Origin: Manis javanica
Taxonomy: Eukaryota; Chordata; Mammalia; Pholidota; Manidae
DNA length: 64,000 nt
Direction of reading: 5' to 3'
NCBI RefSeq assembly: GCF_040802235.1
Contig: NC_133161.1
Location: forward strand, 150,093,121 to 150,157,120
The position numbers and the translations under genes were made by a program. This document shows, one piece after another, positions 1 through 13,500 of this stretch. The stretch's first letter is position 1, and every line of letters begins with the position of its first letter. The notes below the pieces were generated by a model. That model saw nothing but the letters and a program-made list of their open reading frames with translations. It ran no database searches and was not told the origin of the DNA.

Positions 1-850
1 GCTGCGTTGAAAGTGTGCGCTAGTCACTGTTGTGACTGTGTTCACAGCTCTGCTGTTCCCTGACCGGAAGCTTCAGCAAGTTGAGCGGCACTTGCGGAGA
101 GGTCTCGCTCTAAGCTCATCTCACTGTGCATCCTGTTTCTCCTGTTGCTCCTCTGCTGCTTCGTTTCCCTTCACCCTCCCGGCACATCGCTAGTGCATGG
201 AGGGAAGGAAAAGGTGATGGAGGAATGCCTTCACATGTTTTTCATTTGCATAAATTGTCCTCATTTCCCATAAACTCATTCTTTTTGTGACCATATGGGA
301 AAGAATGCAATCTGTTGGTTTCAGAACTGAAGCGGTGCGATTCACGTGAAGGTGTGCAGAACATAGTGAAGTGGGCGCCTCTGATCCCTGGTTCCTGCCG
401 GCTGTTCCTCTCTGATTCCCAAATTCCAATTCAGTAAACCAGAGAGAATATTTTATCTACTTTATCAGAGTGTTGTAAGGATTAAATGAGAGTGGAAATA
501 TGAAGTGTTTTTGAATTCTAAAGCATTATGTAAATGTCAGGATTTTCAATTAACTAGCAAGCTGCCTAGGGTTCCAAAATCATGGTAATTTTATTAACAT
601 TTACTTTTCCTGAGTGTTTCCTAGTATGTATTGATATAACTGCAAAAACAGCGGGACCCTACAGCCCAGTTTGCCAGAGCCCCTTTATAACTATCAGCCC
701 CGTGCCCTGGCGTGGTGCTGACGGTCGGTTGAGTTAGACAGTCCTTCCAGGAGCCCTGTGCCTGAGAGCTACCCTCTGAGGTGGTGCATGAAACGCCCTT
801 GGTAGCTCGATCCTGGAATGCCTTCGCACTTGTTCACTGGGGCTGTTTTT

Positions 851-1185
851 TTTATAGCTCACTTTGAATTCATTTTTTCTTTTTTCCATTCTTTTTGTGG
901 CAATGATTTTTATGCTTTAGCAATTTATTTAGCGGTGGTAAGTAGTGGTGCCATGTGCATGTAGTGGGCACTCATGTCTGAGACCCTACATCAGATGGGG
1001 CTGCAGGTCTAACCATTCTCTAGGTTTTCCTGAGGAAAGGAGGAGGTTTTAATAAGCCTATGACATGGCACCACCTGATCTTTTTAGAAATGTAAGCAGG
1101 TTAATTTCTTAAGTGTTTAAGTCCCTAAAACTGAAGTCTGTTTTCTTTATAGCTCACTTCGAGTTCATTTTTTCTTTTTTCCATT
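851..1185. repeat. Local direct repeat, two 40-bp arms (851-890 and 1146-1185)
   Basis: The two 40-bp arms share the core TATAGCTCACTT and differ at two positions. They are 295 bp apart in the ALG9 intron. The second half of each arm is a T-rich run, but the identity also covers the non-simple first half, so this looks like a small segmental duplication and not chance T-richness. Confidence 0.6.
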
Positions 1186-4100
1186 AACCCTTTGTCTGAC
1201 CCATGTGACATCCATTCAATCAGCAGATGTTTTTTGAACACCACCAGGCCCCGTGATAGCTCTTTGATATATAGTCCTGAATAGTCCACACAAACTCCCT
1301 GTCCTCTTGGACCTTACGTTATATGGGGAGGCTGGCATTAAACAAATGAGCATACAAATCCTAATATAATTACAACCTGTGTTAGGCACGTCAGAGAAGC
1401 ATAGGGTTCGGTACAGAAGTCAGCAGCGAGAGACACCTGGGGCCTTACTGTTATGTCCTGAGTGAGCTGGTTAGGCAGGTTTGGAAGTCAGAACATATGT
1501 ATAGCGTGGCTGTTATGTCCTTGTCACAGAGATAGATTATTTAAGGGGATTAAAAGAAGTATTTAGACACAGATTTTACCCTTGAGTAATTTACAACTTT
1601 TGTGTTACATGAACAAAAACAAATTGAAAATAGTATTGAGACCATAGGAGGTGCCAGGTTGTGTGCTAGAACCTCCGGCAAGGAGGGATCTGGGGCGCCT
1701 GGAGGTCCCTGAGCAGCCTTCCCGAGGGGAGTGGCGCTTGAGCCGAGGCCTGAGGGAGAAGGAGGCTCTGTGTGGTGGTTAAGTATTGAATCACTTTACT
1801 AGTTCAGGGAGGAGATCAGGGGCCCACGTGGAAGGTAGAGAGAAGCCCAGTGTACGGGGGCCCTGAGGTCAGTAACGAAAAGCTTGATTTACCCCTTGGA
1901 CTGATTTTAATTTGCTTTTAGGTAAAGTCATCTATAAGCTGTCGTTCCAAGCAGGGTGCTTTTGAAAGTAAAAGGGGCCTCTCCTGGACAATTGGAGACA
2001 CATGGTCATCCTGCTTTCTTGTGACCAGAAACCAGGGGCTTGTCCCAGAAAGCAGATGAGGAAATGGAGCATATGGGAAGAGTTTCTTTGCCCCAGAGTC
2101 CGTGTTTACCATGTGGATTGACCCATAGTCCACTGCTCACTCACGTCGCTGACGTTCCTTGGTGGTGTGGCCTAGAGTAGTTCTCAGCTGCCTGACAGGG
2201 AAGCAGCCAGGACAGTGAGGACAGGACAGGCACGTGAAAGGCTGGCGCGCTCCGAGTGTGCGTCAGGGAGACTGAGCTCCAGGGGATGCAACCTTAGTAT
2301 TATCAGGACAGTGTTGTGACTGGTACAAATTTAGGAATTTTAAATATCTCCACATATGCAAAGAGGCTTGTTTTCTGTTAAAATTGTTGGAAGATTAACA
2401 AGGCCTTTTCTGTTGGACTATCAGAGGACTCAGTAGGGCTGCACATATGTTGTTCACCCATCTGGGAGGTGCAAACAAGGCCCATCCGTTGTTTTCCTAC
2501 TAGGCTACTTCTCTGCTGTATCAGAGGACTAGAGACCCCAGATCCCATGAATCTGAGAGAGGATCCAAGCATGAGATCTTAGCCATTTTCTAGTCTTCCT
2601 TGCCTGTATATAGCTGGGCCTGTAGCTGCCGCTTCCTCTCCTTGAATTCGCCATGTCTGTGACTGGCTGATTTTGTAAAGATTATCAAACTCCCAGGATA
2701 TAGGGTCTAAGCTAGTTAATAACACTTTTTAAACTAGACACATTTGTTACTCTGTGGCCATCTCATATACTTTCTAAAATAAGAGGGTTTTTTTTTCTTT
2801 CTTTGAAGCATGATATAATTGCTACTTGTATAAAATAGCTCCACCAGCGGGTGGATGTAATGCCTGCTCTGAGATTCCCAGAGAGGGGTCCAGGGAGAGT
2901 AAACGGTGGGGCCAGAGTGCGGTGAGAACGCCGGGCTGTAGGGGCCTAGTGGGAAGTGGCTCTCCAGGGTGTAGCTTTAGAAATAGGTGGGGAGGCCCTG
3001 CCACTGTTGAACAAGCCACTCTTTCCTCCATCACAGGCCCCTTTGGCCAGGCTTGCTTTGCACTCATGTGTGTTTTGGGTCGTAAGATTTTGTTCTTCCC
3101 TGTTTTGGAGCATATTCGCCTCAGCTAACTGGATTTGCGGCTTGCCTGATTAGGGAGTTGAGGTAATTTGGGGAGATTTAAATAGGGCAGGATTTCAAAG
3201 CCCTGCACGTTTAATAATCATAGGTGACGAGGAGAGGCAAACAAGGGGTCGGAAGCTGACACTTGAGTGGGTCTGGCAGGAGGGGCCTTTTCCAGTCAGA
3301 GGACCCCTGTGACAGCCAGATGGGGACAGTGCTGGTGACGCCTGCTGCCTGTGCACCCAGCACAGGCTCCTCGGTGGCCTGAGTGCCTGGCGCTGCACGT
3401 CTATAGCTGTGAAGCCTGAGGTCTGTGGCACCTGTATCCATTTTGGTCCTATGGTTGTGTGGTTGATGGCAGCCATTGCGTCCCCAGAGCCTGACCTCAG
3501 CATTAAGCAGAGCTGTTTTTTCTGGAAGACAGTAGGGTGGCCATCGGGGAAATTACTAATGGGCAAATTAGTTGGAAGTTCTTGTTCTAGTTATTGCTGT
3601 GTAACATGGAACCCCAAATGTAGCGTATATAAGGACGGAACCACTTACTTTTTCTTTCATGGTTCTGGGGTTGGCTCAACTCCCAGGAGTTCTTCAGCTA
3701 GTGAGCGTCCTCACATGCTTGGCCATCGGAAGGTGTGTGGGACTGGAGGCATCGCAGAGGCTCATACCTGTAACCCTGGGTGTGGCTGTTGGCCAGATCT
3801 CAGCTGGGGCTGTTGGGCCAAACGCCTCCTGTGGCTTCTCCATGTGGCCTGCACTTCCTCCCAGATGGTGTCTGCCTTCCAAGAGCCAGTATCCCAAGAG
3901 CTACATCGTATTTTGTGACCAGCCTTGGGATTCACACAGGGTCACTCATGGCTTGTTCTGTTGATTGAGAGCAAGCCACTCGGACAGCCACATGCAAGGG
4001 GAGAGGAATCAGACTTTCCCTGGTGATGGGAAGAGCATCAAATAATTTATGGACATGTTTTAAAGCTATCACAGCTCTTTTGATGCCATTCTTCATCCAA

Positions 4101-5302
4101 ATTGGATAATTCTGGGAATTAAAAAAAAAAACTTGCAGAGGAGACATATGGTGCCCAAAAGCGTCCAGCAGGCCGCTTCCATCTGCAGTGTCTTGCCCAG
4201 GGGGGAAGGAGGAACGGCACCCAGGGCAGAGTCGGACGTGCTTCCGCTGGCGCTCACGTGCTGGGGGCGGCGCTAGTCCCCCCGCTAGCCGGCCGTTGAC
4301 GGGCTGTTGTCCTTTCCCAGTGTCAGCCGTGGTGGTGCCCCCAGCTCCGCGATCTAGGCCTGGAATACTAAGGGGCTGTGAGGGAGAGACGAGAGTTCGT
4401 TTGCCTCTGTAGTTTCTTATACCTTGTTTTATCAGTTTTTGGCCTTTATTTTTTTTTCTTCTCCACACAAGCCTCCTTTCCTGAGACCCCCCACCTAATA
4501 GTGAGCCCCGGCTAGATTGGGCTTCGAAACAACAGGTTGGTGTTTCGTGCATTTTTCTTCAACTGCTTCGTCATTGAGATCTGCTGATATTTTAAGAAGA
4601 ATACACCTATTTTGTTTTTCTGAGTCTCAGAGAGTACGCTTTCCATTGTTGTGAAACTCGTTCTCTAGAAAGAGACTGTGTACAGGTGTCTGTGCTCCAG
4701 GCCTGCGCTCCAGAGGCCCGGCAGCTCGGAGAGTGCGGGCAGGGCTCGGGGCGGGCACTGCTCGTGGTCTGCGCAGACCGGCCGGCTGCTGTCGGCAGGG
4801 GCCCTTGTAAGTTCATCCTCTCTAGCTCCTAGCATGTGTTAGGGTGTCAGGAAATAATAGTTATTTGATGTATTTCACATTCTTAAAACTGGATTTATGC
4901 CAGACTAAAAAGAAAAAGAATAAAAGGTGAAATAAGGATTTCTTCTGAAGGCTTCTGACGTCCTTATTTGGTAAAGTAAAGATTGTTGAGGGGCTGGTTG
5001 GTTCTATTTCCTGTCTCTTAGAGTTCTCCTTCTTAGAACCCAGGCACCACGCTTGAAGGAAATTCAAAGGCCCCGTGGAGAGAGGAGGCCTGCAGGAAGG
5101 AGGACCGAGGCGTTAGCACGGAGCTGAGCTCTTAGCCCCTGCTCAGCCACGAGCGTGTGGCCACTTTGAACATCCCAGTTGGCACTAAGGGAAACAGAAA
5201 GCCTGTCAGTCATCTCAGATCTATTATTTGAGAGAAAAAATTGTTTTGTTAGGCTGATAAAAATAAGGAAAAAAGAAAAGATTGTTAAGTTATTTTGAAG
5301 TA

Positions 5303-5656
5303 CAGTTGATCCTTGAATAATTTGGGTTTGAACTCCATAGGTCCACTTACACATGGATATTTTCCACTGAACACTGTGCAGTCCTATAAATGTATTTTCT
5401 CTTCCTTAGGATTGTCTAACAACTTTTCTTTCTCTAGCTTACTCTGTTGTAAGAATACAGTATATAATACATATCATATACAAAATGTGTGTTAATCAGC
5501 TGTTCATGTTATCAGTAAAGCTCCTGGTCAACAGTAGGCTATTAGTAGTTAAGTTTTTGGGGAGTCAGAAGTTACATGCATATCTGTGATTGCACAGGGG
5601 TGCAGGGGGAGGTCGGCACCCCTAACCCCCACCTCAACCTGTTCAAGGGTCAGCTG
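5303..5656 (+). mobile_element. MER2-like Tigger (TcMar) DNA transposon, about full length
   Basis: The element starts CAGTTGATCCTTGAA and ends with the inverted counterpart TTCAAGGGTCAGCTG, giving near-perfect terminal inverted repeats. The interior (for example 'CAACAGTAGGCTATTAGTAG') matches what I remember of the MER2 family. At about 354 bp it is close to the usual MER2 length. A TA dinucleotide precedes the left end, as expected for a Tc1/mariner element. It carries no transposase and is a fossil. The family name is from memory; element class and boundaries are read from the sequence. Confidence 0.8.
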
Positions 5657-6985
5657 GATACTCATTGTTTATTTCCTCTATGTAAAGCTTGCCAGGATCA
5701 TTATCTGATGTGGCCTCCAGTGGTACATACTATCTGTCACATAGCAGTAGCCCCCTGAGGGTCCCAAGAGCAGGGACAACACTGTCTTGAACACTGTTTA
5801 GTGTCCTCTCCACGGGAATGGTGGATGGGGTATATAGTGCCTTCAGGTGGAAGACAGACTGAAGAGCATTTCCCCGGCAACCGCGGTGAGACTGAAGGTC
5901 AGAGAATGGCCAGTTGCCTAATACCGATTCTTTCTCAGTTCCCTCATTCTGAACATTGGGTAAAGGTGACTGGTCAAGAGGTTATGGTCTGTGTCAGATG
6001 ATTGGTCAGGGCTATGCATCAGTTAAACGATTCACTTGCTCACCAGTCTTGCAATCTGTGGTTCCAGGCTGTACCTCAGCAAACTTCCAAATCATTACAT
6101 AGTTTGCATCTTTGGAAGCCGTACCAAGTGGTCAAAACTGTGAATGTATCCATCGAATATCAAGGATCTTGAACATGCCTGCTGAAAACAGTGTCATCTG
6201 GTCACAGGGGTAATGGTGATTCAGCAGATTCTGTGTGAACTGACACCTGGAGAAGTTACTTGACCTTTCTTGTTGATCTTTCCTTTGGTAATACGGGCGC
6301 CTGTGTCCCCCGCCCCCCCTGCCCCGTGTACGCTCCTCCTTTGCTCTGCTCCCCTGAAGGCATTAGGACCAGACTGTTTGGGAAAAGAGAAGGAAGAGCT
6401 TCATAATGTTTTTGGTATCTCCTTTTCCTCGTACATTGCCAGAAATGAGGGAGGTAAACTAGATACTCAAGATTTAAAAGTCACGGAATAATTATTCATT
6501 CATTCATAGGAGAGTATTTCTATGGCCCTGTTTTAAAAGCTGGAGGCATAGCAGACAAAGTCCTGTCCTGTCTAGTGGACAGCGTGGAGCTCATGTGTCT
6601 GTTTCTCTTTTTGGGAAACAGACAAAAGTCCCCTCTGCGTGACTGACACTGGAGTACTGTCACCACCCCACCCCACCCCCCACCCCGGAGCATCGGGGAG
6701 CAGTCTGCATGCTGTCTGCTGGCTTTTTTTCTTCAGTTGCTTGATGGGGGCCTGTAGGTTGACCATGGCTAAGATAAAGTCCTGAGGGAATTCTGAGATT
6801 CTCTTAAGAATGGAACACTGCTGTGAAGGGCCAGTTGTGTGCTGAAGCTTTTAGAAAGTCTGTCACTGTGAACGAAGTGCAGGAGAGTGACTGGGAGACA
6901 GACAAAGCAGAAAAGGAGGAACTAGGTTAAAAAAGAGAACTGGCAGTGAGCTTAGGCTGCAGTGACACTGGGTATTAATACTGAG

Positions 6986-7010
6986 TGGATGGATGGATGG
7001 ATGGATGGAT
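6986..7010. repeat. (GGAT)n microsatellite
   Basis: About six perfect GGAT units in the ALG9 intron, followed by an A-rich stretch. Confidence 0.9.
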
Positions 7011-8449
7011 AAAAATAAGAGAAAACCTCAGTACTAGGATGTTTTCTTTTTAAAATGAAAAATGGACCCAGCATTTCCATTGTGCTTGTTGAGCAGGCGA
7101 CATCACCGACGTCAGTCCACAAGAGCAGATTCAAATCTCCCCAGCAGAATGCTCCCGAGGCCTGATAAGCAGGGCTGGAAACTGAATCAGAAAACATTCT
7201 GAGCAGTCAGCTAATCATGCTGTTTAGGCGATTGCTTTGTCCACATCTGTTTCTTCCTCGCATTGCTGGAGTGACGTTCTCAGTTGTTCTCAGCTGGAGT
7301 GAAGCACTTCAGTTTCCATGACAGAGGCACAGATTTTTCATCTTCCTAAATTAGGCTGCGTGTGCTTCCCTCGGGCAACCCCCTGGCATTTTACATTATT
7401 ACAGACATTGTATACGAGTCTGATAGGCTATGGTTTTAATTTTGATCCAGTCTGGTCTTTGTTTCCATCTGTATGAATGTCTATACACATATGCTGTTCT
7501 AATGTTCAACTGCTTTTTCTCACAAAGGCTAAAAAAACAACTTGATTTCCCTTTTTCCAGCAACAGTAGAATATAACAATTAAAAGGCTCCAGTCATTCT
7601 TAACAAATTAAAGCTGTTGATGGCAAAGAAATTAATCTAGAGCAGCAACTATAGTGTTAGAAATGAAGAGTTCAGGCTAACTTGTTCTTTTTGGTTTAAG
7701 AAAAAATGAAATAGCAACCCTCCCAAATAGTTAAAAGAAAGTCAAAAACCAAAATTGGTCCAGTAGACCTAATGTAACAGCAAGGACTGAGTTGACTAGA
7801 AATATGTATTAACTGTATTAATGAAGCTTTTATTGTGGAGTCACTTAGAATGGAAACAACCTACGTGAGTAGCTTTAGCCTTTCTTCCCCTCACTTAGAC
7901 TTGCAGGGGTTGTGCAGGCTGATAGCTTTATGTTCTGACCTCCCCTTGTGTGAGCTGCATGGAAACAAAGAATAAATCAATGTCTTTTTGACTGAGGGAG
8001 GTGCTTCGTCCTCCTGCTCCTTTGGTTCGCAGGAGCCCTGCCTTGTCTTGTGGTTCCTCCCTGAAGCTCTTCCCTCTGTCAGAGCCCTTGAGCTGTGAGG
8101 TGAAGTGCGTCTCTGTTGGGCACAGAGCATTGCCAGCATCCCAGCTGGGAGGAATCTAGGAGGTGTGTGTGCCAAGCACGATGTCACTGGGAGCAGGTCT
8201 TGCAGCAGCCTGCCAAGGCCAGGGGTAGCCTGCCAGTACAAACGCCACGTTGACATGACATTTACAAGTTTAGAGTTTGGAAAAGGACTGGCAATGGAAT
8301 ACCCTTCAGCTGCCTCATTCAGGCTGAGTAACTGGGCCAACAGAAGTCACAGTCAAGAGGAATACTTCGTATGGAATTTGAAGCTGTCACTGCTGCTTTT
8401 TCTAGGAAGTAATGAATCCTGTTAGCCTGTTGCTGGAATGCAGGACAGA

Positions 8450-8690
8450 CCAGAGTGGCTAAGAGTATGGATTAGACCTGGGTTTGAGTGAGGCCCCTGC
8501 CCCTCAATGTGCGACCCTGAGAAAGTTACTTAATCTCTGAAGCCTCAGTTTCCCATCTGTTAAGTAGGGATAGTAATACTGTTTCCCTCGCAGGGTTATT
8601 GGACGGATTAAATAATGTCTTTAAAATTGTAAGCACTTGACCAATACTAAGTGTTCAATAGATGTGAGGTATAGCTCATGAGAAATTCAG
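8450..8690 (+). mobile_element. MIR SINE, nearly full length, plus orientation
   Basis: The segment follows the MIR pattern: a 'GGGTTTGAGT' tRNA-like B-box region, then 'GAGAAAGTTACTTAA', 'CTCAGTTTCCCATCTGT' and a 3' part with 'GTTCAATAGATG'. It is diverged, as expected for this ancient mammalian SINE. Confidence 0.8.
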
Positions 8691-9234
8691 ATTTTCATCT
8701 GTTTCTAATATTTAGTAACAAGTAGATATATCACAACCTGCCAGGAACATGTCAGTACGTGAGTTTATGTAGACTTAGGTGTTACGGGAGCACTACGCAC
8801 AAGAAGCCCGGAACACCTCTCTAGGAGAAGGAGCCAGAGTCAGGAATATTGGAGCATTTGGCGTCTCTTAACAGTTTCTTAGATGCAGAAACCATTTGGG
8901 TGTTAAGAATTGATTTCAGTCATAGCAGCCCTCTGCTTGGCCTGGGACTTCTCTGTGGTGTATTTGAATGCACACAAAGACCTAGAACTCTTCCTAGAGA
9001 TGTGCTGTGATTGTCAGGGAGTCTGTCTTTGTGATGTGGGTAACCGGCACTTGGTCTTGGTTAAACCTTTTTTGATCGAGTAGCTAAATAACAGATTTTT
9101 CTGTGCTGTTTATATAAAATAGGATCCTCATTATGGCACTCAGTTGGCTTCCTCTAATCACTCCTTATACCATTAGGAAATTCTGTCAAATGACAAAATT
9201 CTAGCTTGTCTTGTTTATTCCCCTTGTTTTTCAG

Positions 9235-9358
9235 ATCTTCAAAACTGCTGCGGGCATTCTACGTCCCCTTCCTGTCAGATCAGTATACAGTGTATGCAAA
9301 CTACACCATCCTCAAACCCCGGAAACCAAAGCAAGTCAGGAAGAAAGGTGGAGGTTAG
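9235..9358 (+). CDS. ALG9: ALG9, terminal coding exon (last 40 residues)
   Basis: ALG9 is the ER-membrane alpha-1,2-mannosyltransferase that transfers mannose from dolichyl-phosphate-mannose to the growing lipid-linked oligosaccharide of N-glycosylation. This exon begins after TTTTTCAG at 9234 with the last base of a split Arg codon. It reads SSKLLRAFYVPFLSDQYTVY, continues through a short ANYTILKPRKPKQ stretch and ends RKKGGG at TAG (9356-9358). This matches the human C-terminus closely, including the basic, glycine-ending tail. The frame is open with no lesion and the acceptor is intact, so ALG9 looks functional here. Only the extreme C-terminus is in the window; the catalytic and membrane parts are upstream. 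The gene lies head-to-tail with PPP2R1B, about 12.8 kb downstream. Confidence 0.93.
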
Positions 9359-9445
9359 CATCATGCCGGTGGCCCTGAAGGACAACCATCCTGTTAACTA
9401 GGGACTCCACCAATGGGACTCCCAGGCTTCACGTGTGGCATTTGT

Positions 9446-9451
9446 AATAAA
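9446..9451 (+). terminator. ALG9: ALG9 poly(A) signal AATAAA
   Basis: A canonical AATAAA lies 88 nt after the ALG9 stop codon. Cleavage about 15-25 nt downstream would give a very short 3' UTR of roughly 110 nt. Longer alternative 3' ends cannot be excluded. Confidence 0.75.
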
Positions 9452-10334
9452 GGCTGTCCGACTCAAACACTGGCATCTGGGGTGCTTTGACCTGGTCTAA
9501 CTCACTTCCTGCCTGTGTCTCTGTTCTGCATGTAAACTTTTTGCAGCTAGGCCGAAGAAGGCCCTACAGTCCAGGTAGATACCCTTGTTCTGGTCAGTTG
9601 TCTAGTCGACCGGAGAAGAGCAGAACCAGCTTACAAGAAGAACGGAAAATGCTGAACTGGGCGCTGTGTTGAGCTGCTGTCCATACTCAGGCTGGCGTCT
9701 GAGGACCGGCAAGCCTCTCTTTGCACATATGTGCTTCTCCTCCAAAGCTTTTGGGCAGCTCCTTGCAGACCCCACAGTGCAGATGGTAGTGCGAGGATGA
9801 GCACAGCGTAGCTGCCAACTGCGAGTCCCTTTCACCTCCAGCAAGGCTGAGGTTCCCTAAAGCTCTCCCAGGACTAGGACGGTCCTGGAGGTGCCTCAGG
9901 AAAAAGGCAGCCATCTGAGGGACTGTGACCTGATTTCATTATATAAGATGTCTCTTGTTTCCTTTACAACAAACTGTGATTATGTGGCATTTTTGTTTGT
10001 TTTAAGTGTTAGCATGCTATTTCTTGAATTGACGACCCATGTAAAAGTATCAACAGGCCAGACCACAGCTATACAGGAGAAAGTTAATGCTGTCAGTTGG
10101 TAGATTTGGATGATATTGGCATTTTTTAGTGATGTATTCTGAAGCTATTTCTGAGGAGATTAAGAATTTCCCTTTTTTTACAGCCCTAGTGAAAAAGACA
10201 AGTATATGTTTATAGCACCTGTTTTTGAGTCTGTCTGTTGCAAAGCCGATCCTGCATGGGGCACTAGTCAGATGGGCAGTGGTGAGGACCTAGCAAGCTT
10301 TGTAAGTATATACTGTTAGTTTACCTTTGTGTAT

Positions 10335-10530
10335 AGTGTTTCATAGTTTGCAAAGACTTTGACATTATCTCTTTTGATTCTCACCATCACAGCATTAGGT
10401 AGACAAAGCAAGTAGTTTTGTCCCCATTTTACAGATGAAGAAACTGAGACTACGGGGAGGTGAAGTGGGCTGCCCGAGGTCACATGCCAGTAAGTGGCAG
10501 AGCAGGCCTAGAACCTAGGCTGTCTAACCT
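10335..10530 (-). mobile_element. MIR SINE, minus orientation
   Basis: Shows the reverse-complement MIR landmarks in order: 'CCCCATTTTACAGATGAAGAAACTGAG', then 'GAGGTCACATGCCAGTAAGTGG', then 'CTAGAACCTAGGCTGTCT'. Confidence 0.8.
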
Positions 10531-13500
10531 CCCATCTGGTGCTTTCCCAGACATCCTCTCGATGGGAAAGCATCACTTGGAAGGGTGGTGACGTTGGCCA
10601 GAGACCTGATTGGTAATGTGCCTTTCCATTTTAAGGAAGAATGTTATCTGTGTGTCTGCGTGTCAGAGCCCCCAGCCTGCCTGTTGGTTAGGCCGTCTCA
10701 GCGGCGCTCCGCGATGCTGCCCAGCCTGCAGCAGGGAGGGGGCGCTCACGCTGGGAAGTCATTCTCCTGTCAGCCATGCAGGGTCCCGTTGTCAGTCTCA
10801 GGTCACAGTATACTGGCCTCATCCCCTTAGGGTACTTGTGTCTGTTATCTGCAAATAGGATGAGTCTGCTTTTCAAAGTTTTCATCTTTCATTTTTCAAA
10901 GAGAAGGGCTTTTCAGTAGGAACTGATCCCAAGAGAGGAGTAACGCCATAAGGGAAGAGATGTTTCCTTATGGAAGCCTCCTCGGTGATCCCCTCTAGTG
11001 GGATGTCTTCAGCGGGACTGAAGCACCGGGAGGCAACGGATCAGCATAGGGCGGCGACTGGAGGGTGAAGACAGACAGCTCCCGTTTGCTGCTTTGAAGA
11101 CTGCAGGCATTCAATTCTCAAAACTTGATCACTATTTTCCGAGGCAGATACTGGCCTGTGTAGTCTGACTACAGGTCAGAGGATGCTCAGTGAAATGCCC
11201 TTCAGGAATGACATACAGTCCTTCACAGTGGCTAAGGCTTCTACTTTTTGCAGAGGTTAGAGTCTAGCAGTAGGGATCTGTGATGAGTGGCCTTTTTCTA
11301 ATGAGTGATATGATGCCAGTTTATTTTGTCATCTTGCATGTTTAAACAAAAAGCTTTTTGACGAAGAACTTACTGTAACAGCACAAAAAGGTCATGGCTG
11401 GTCCGCAGTTCCTTGGGAATGACCGTTCCTGCCACTTCTAAAACCTGGTTCTCGTTTCCTCTGCTCTCTGTCTATCTTTAGTGGGAGCGCAGTAAATTTC
11501 ATATACAGTGCCAGATGCTATAGGTAAGGGATATAAAAGTGAATGCTTTTTGTTGTGAAGCTGGTTTTCATGTGATACTATATAAACACAGTTAAAAATC
11601 TTCATCTGAGCAACACAGGGAATTTTAGCTTTCTCTGGAAGAGTTTCAAAATTCCTGGTCAGAGTAGCACGTCTTCTCCAGAGAACGGGTGTCCAGCATG
11701 AGCCGACCGCTCTGCTCACTGTAAGGATAAAGTAAGGCACTTGTTTCTCCATAGATGGTTGAGTATTAAGAAAGAAGGACTACAGATGATTGGTAATAAG
11801 CTTTGATTATGGCTGACGAAGGGAGTGTGTGTAATGGGTGATGCCCGAGCTCTGATCTATAGATCTTGAGCAGCCCTATCCAGACACCAGATCTTAATGA
11901 CACCGAGTCCCATTCCTTGCCAGACTGCGTAGCTGGCATCCATTAACCAAAGGTCACTGGCTACCTGCTAGGTGTCATCTCTTAGGAAAGAAGACTGGTC
12001 ATTTTAATCCCTTAGGATCATCACAGAAAATTGAAGCACATACTATTACTGAATTCAAGTTTAGAAACAGATTCTTTGTTTTCAATCAAGGTGGGTCTTG
12101 ATCCCAACCATGTGTTTATGTGGGTCATTTTTCCTAGGTTGGGGTTCTGGGAAAGAACCTTGAAAACCCGTGTGATCGCAGAGCATCAGGTCTGGAGCAA
12201 CCATCTGGGCAAAGCACTGACTGGAGACCCTTTGCTGTGTCTTGTGTCTCATGAGATTTATTGAAAAAAGAATTCACTGTGATCTTGCTGTCTTCTATCC
12301 AATGTCAGACAGCTTTGCCTTTAATTTAGTTAACTTTCCTTTCTCTGAAGAGGGAAAAGAGGCCCAATTCATTCTTTGCCTCCACAAGAATATTAAAGCT
12401 CATATGTCAGTTCAGCCTTAGGCTCCTGCATTCAGTGCCTGGGCGAACGGGTTGGCAGACGTGTGCTCAGTGTTAAATTCTTTCCAACAGAAAGATCAGA
12501 CTTCCATATGGCATTGTGGAGTCTCAGGGCCTTTCTGGTGTTTCGGTCTAAACGGACATCGCCTTCTGTGTCTCCAGCGCACATAGCCACGTGATCGGCG
12601 CCTCACGTGAGATCGGGAGGCAGTGTGGTGTGTTGGAGCAATTGCATTGTCCAATTCTTCTGCGTTTTTGATCTGTGCACACTATTTCACATGCCCTTCT
12701 TTCCATTACATGTTTGTATTTTCTGTAAAAGAAAAAGTTAAATAAATCTTGGCAGTTTGATTTTCCTTTCCGTAAGGTGGTATTTTCTCTTGCTGTTCTG
12801 GCTTTTAAATCTGTGGTGGACATGGGAAGCTGAAGGAGCCAACTCCTTCCGACCCTTGCCTTTCAGTGGGCAGACCCGCCTTCTGCAGGCCAAGTAGCCC
12901 AGAGTTTATTCCGAAAACTCCAGGACGAAGCCTTTGGGAAGCCCCCTGACCTTGAGTTTTGTCACAGTAGGAATTACTGTAGGAATCACTCAGTATGTCA
13001 ATGTTGTGCCTACAAGAGAGTTTCTCGGTTAGTCTTAACGGTTTTGCATCAAGAATCTCTGGACTGTGAGAGTTTTAGTACTTACAAGAGTGCAAATGTG
13101 GTAACATCTGACATTTCAGTGACTTCCCTCTTTGTCAGGAGTTGTCCAGAGCAGTAAAGCTCTACTGTGAATAAATGCCTGACATCATTCCTATACCTTG
13201 CACCTTTAGTAGCCCTCTGGTTTTATACCATCAGTTTTCACCCAGAATACCCACGAAATTTGGTTTATTTCTCCCAATTTGTCTTAGAGAAGGTTGCTTT
13301 ATTGATATAATTACAGGAAGGAGATGTCCTCAGTCTCAGTTCATTTCTCTTCCCCTGTCCAGGTCATCCCCTCTATTTGTTGCTCTTTTAGAGCCAGCTT
13401 GAGTCTCCCTCCTCTCCAGACTTCACGCCCCTGTGATCGCTTCCTTTCTTGAGCCCCTAGTGTCTTTATTAGTGGCATAGAACCTTACCATGTAACCCTT

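Larger units (their letters stand above)
1..9234 (+). other. ALG9: Last intron of ALG9 (partial, 5' end outside the window)
   Basis: Everything before the terminal ALG9 exon reads as intron. I found no other stretch that translates to ALG9 or to another known protein; the open frames are short and repeat-rich. It ends in a good acceptor (pyrimidine run then TCAG at 9231-9234). Recognisable contents are a MER2 DNA transposon, a GGAT microsatellite, a nearly full-length MIR and, at about 1215-1480, weak similarity to the reverse complement of an ancient LINE 3' end. The penultimate ALG9 exon lies upstream of the window, so the intron is longer than 9.2 kb. Confidence 0.75.
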
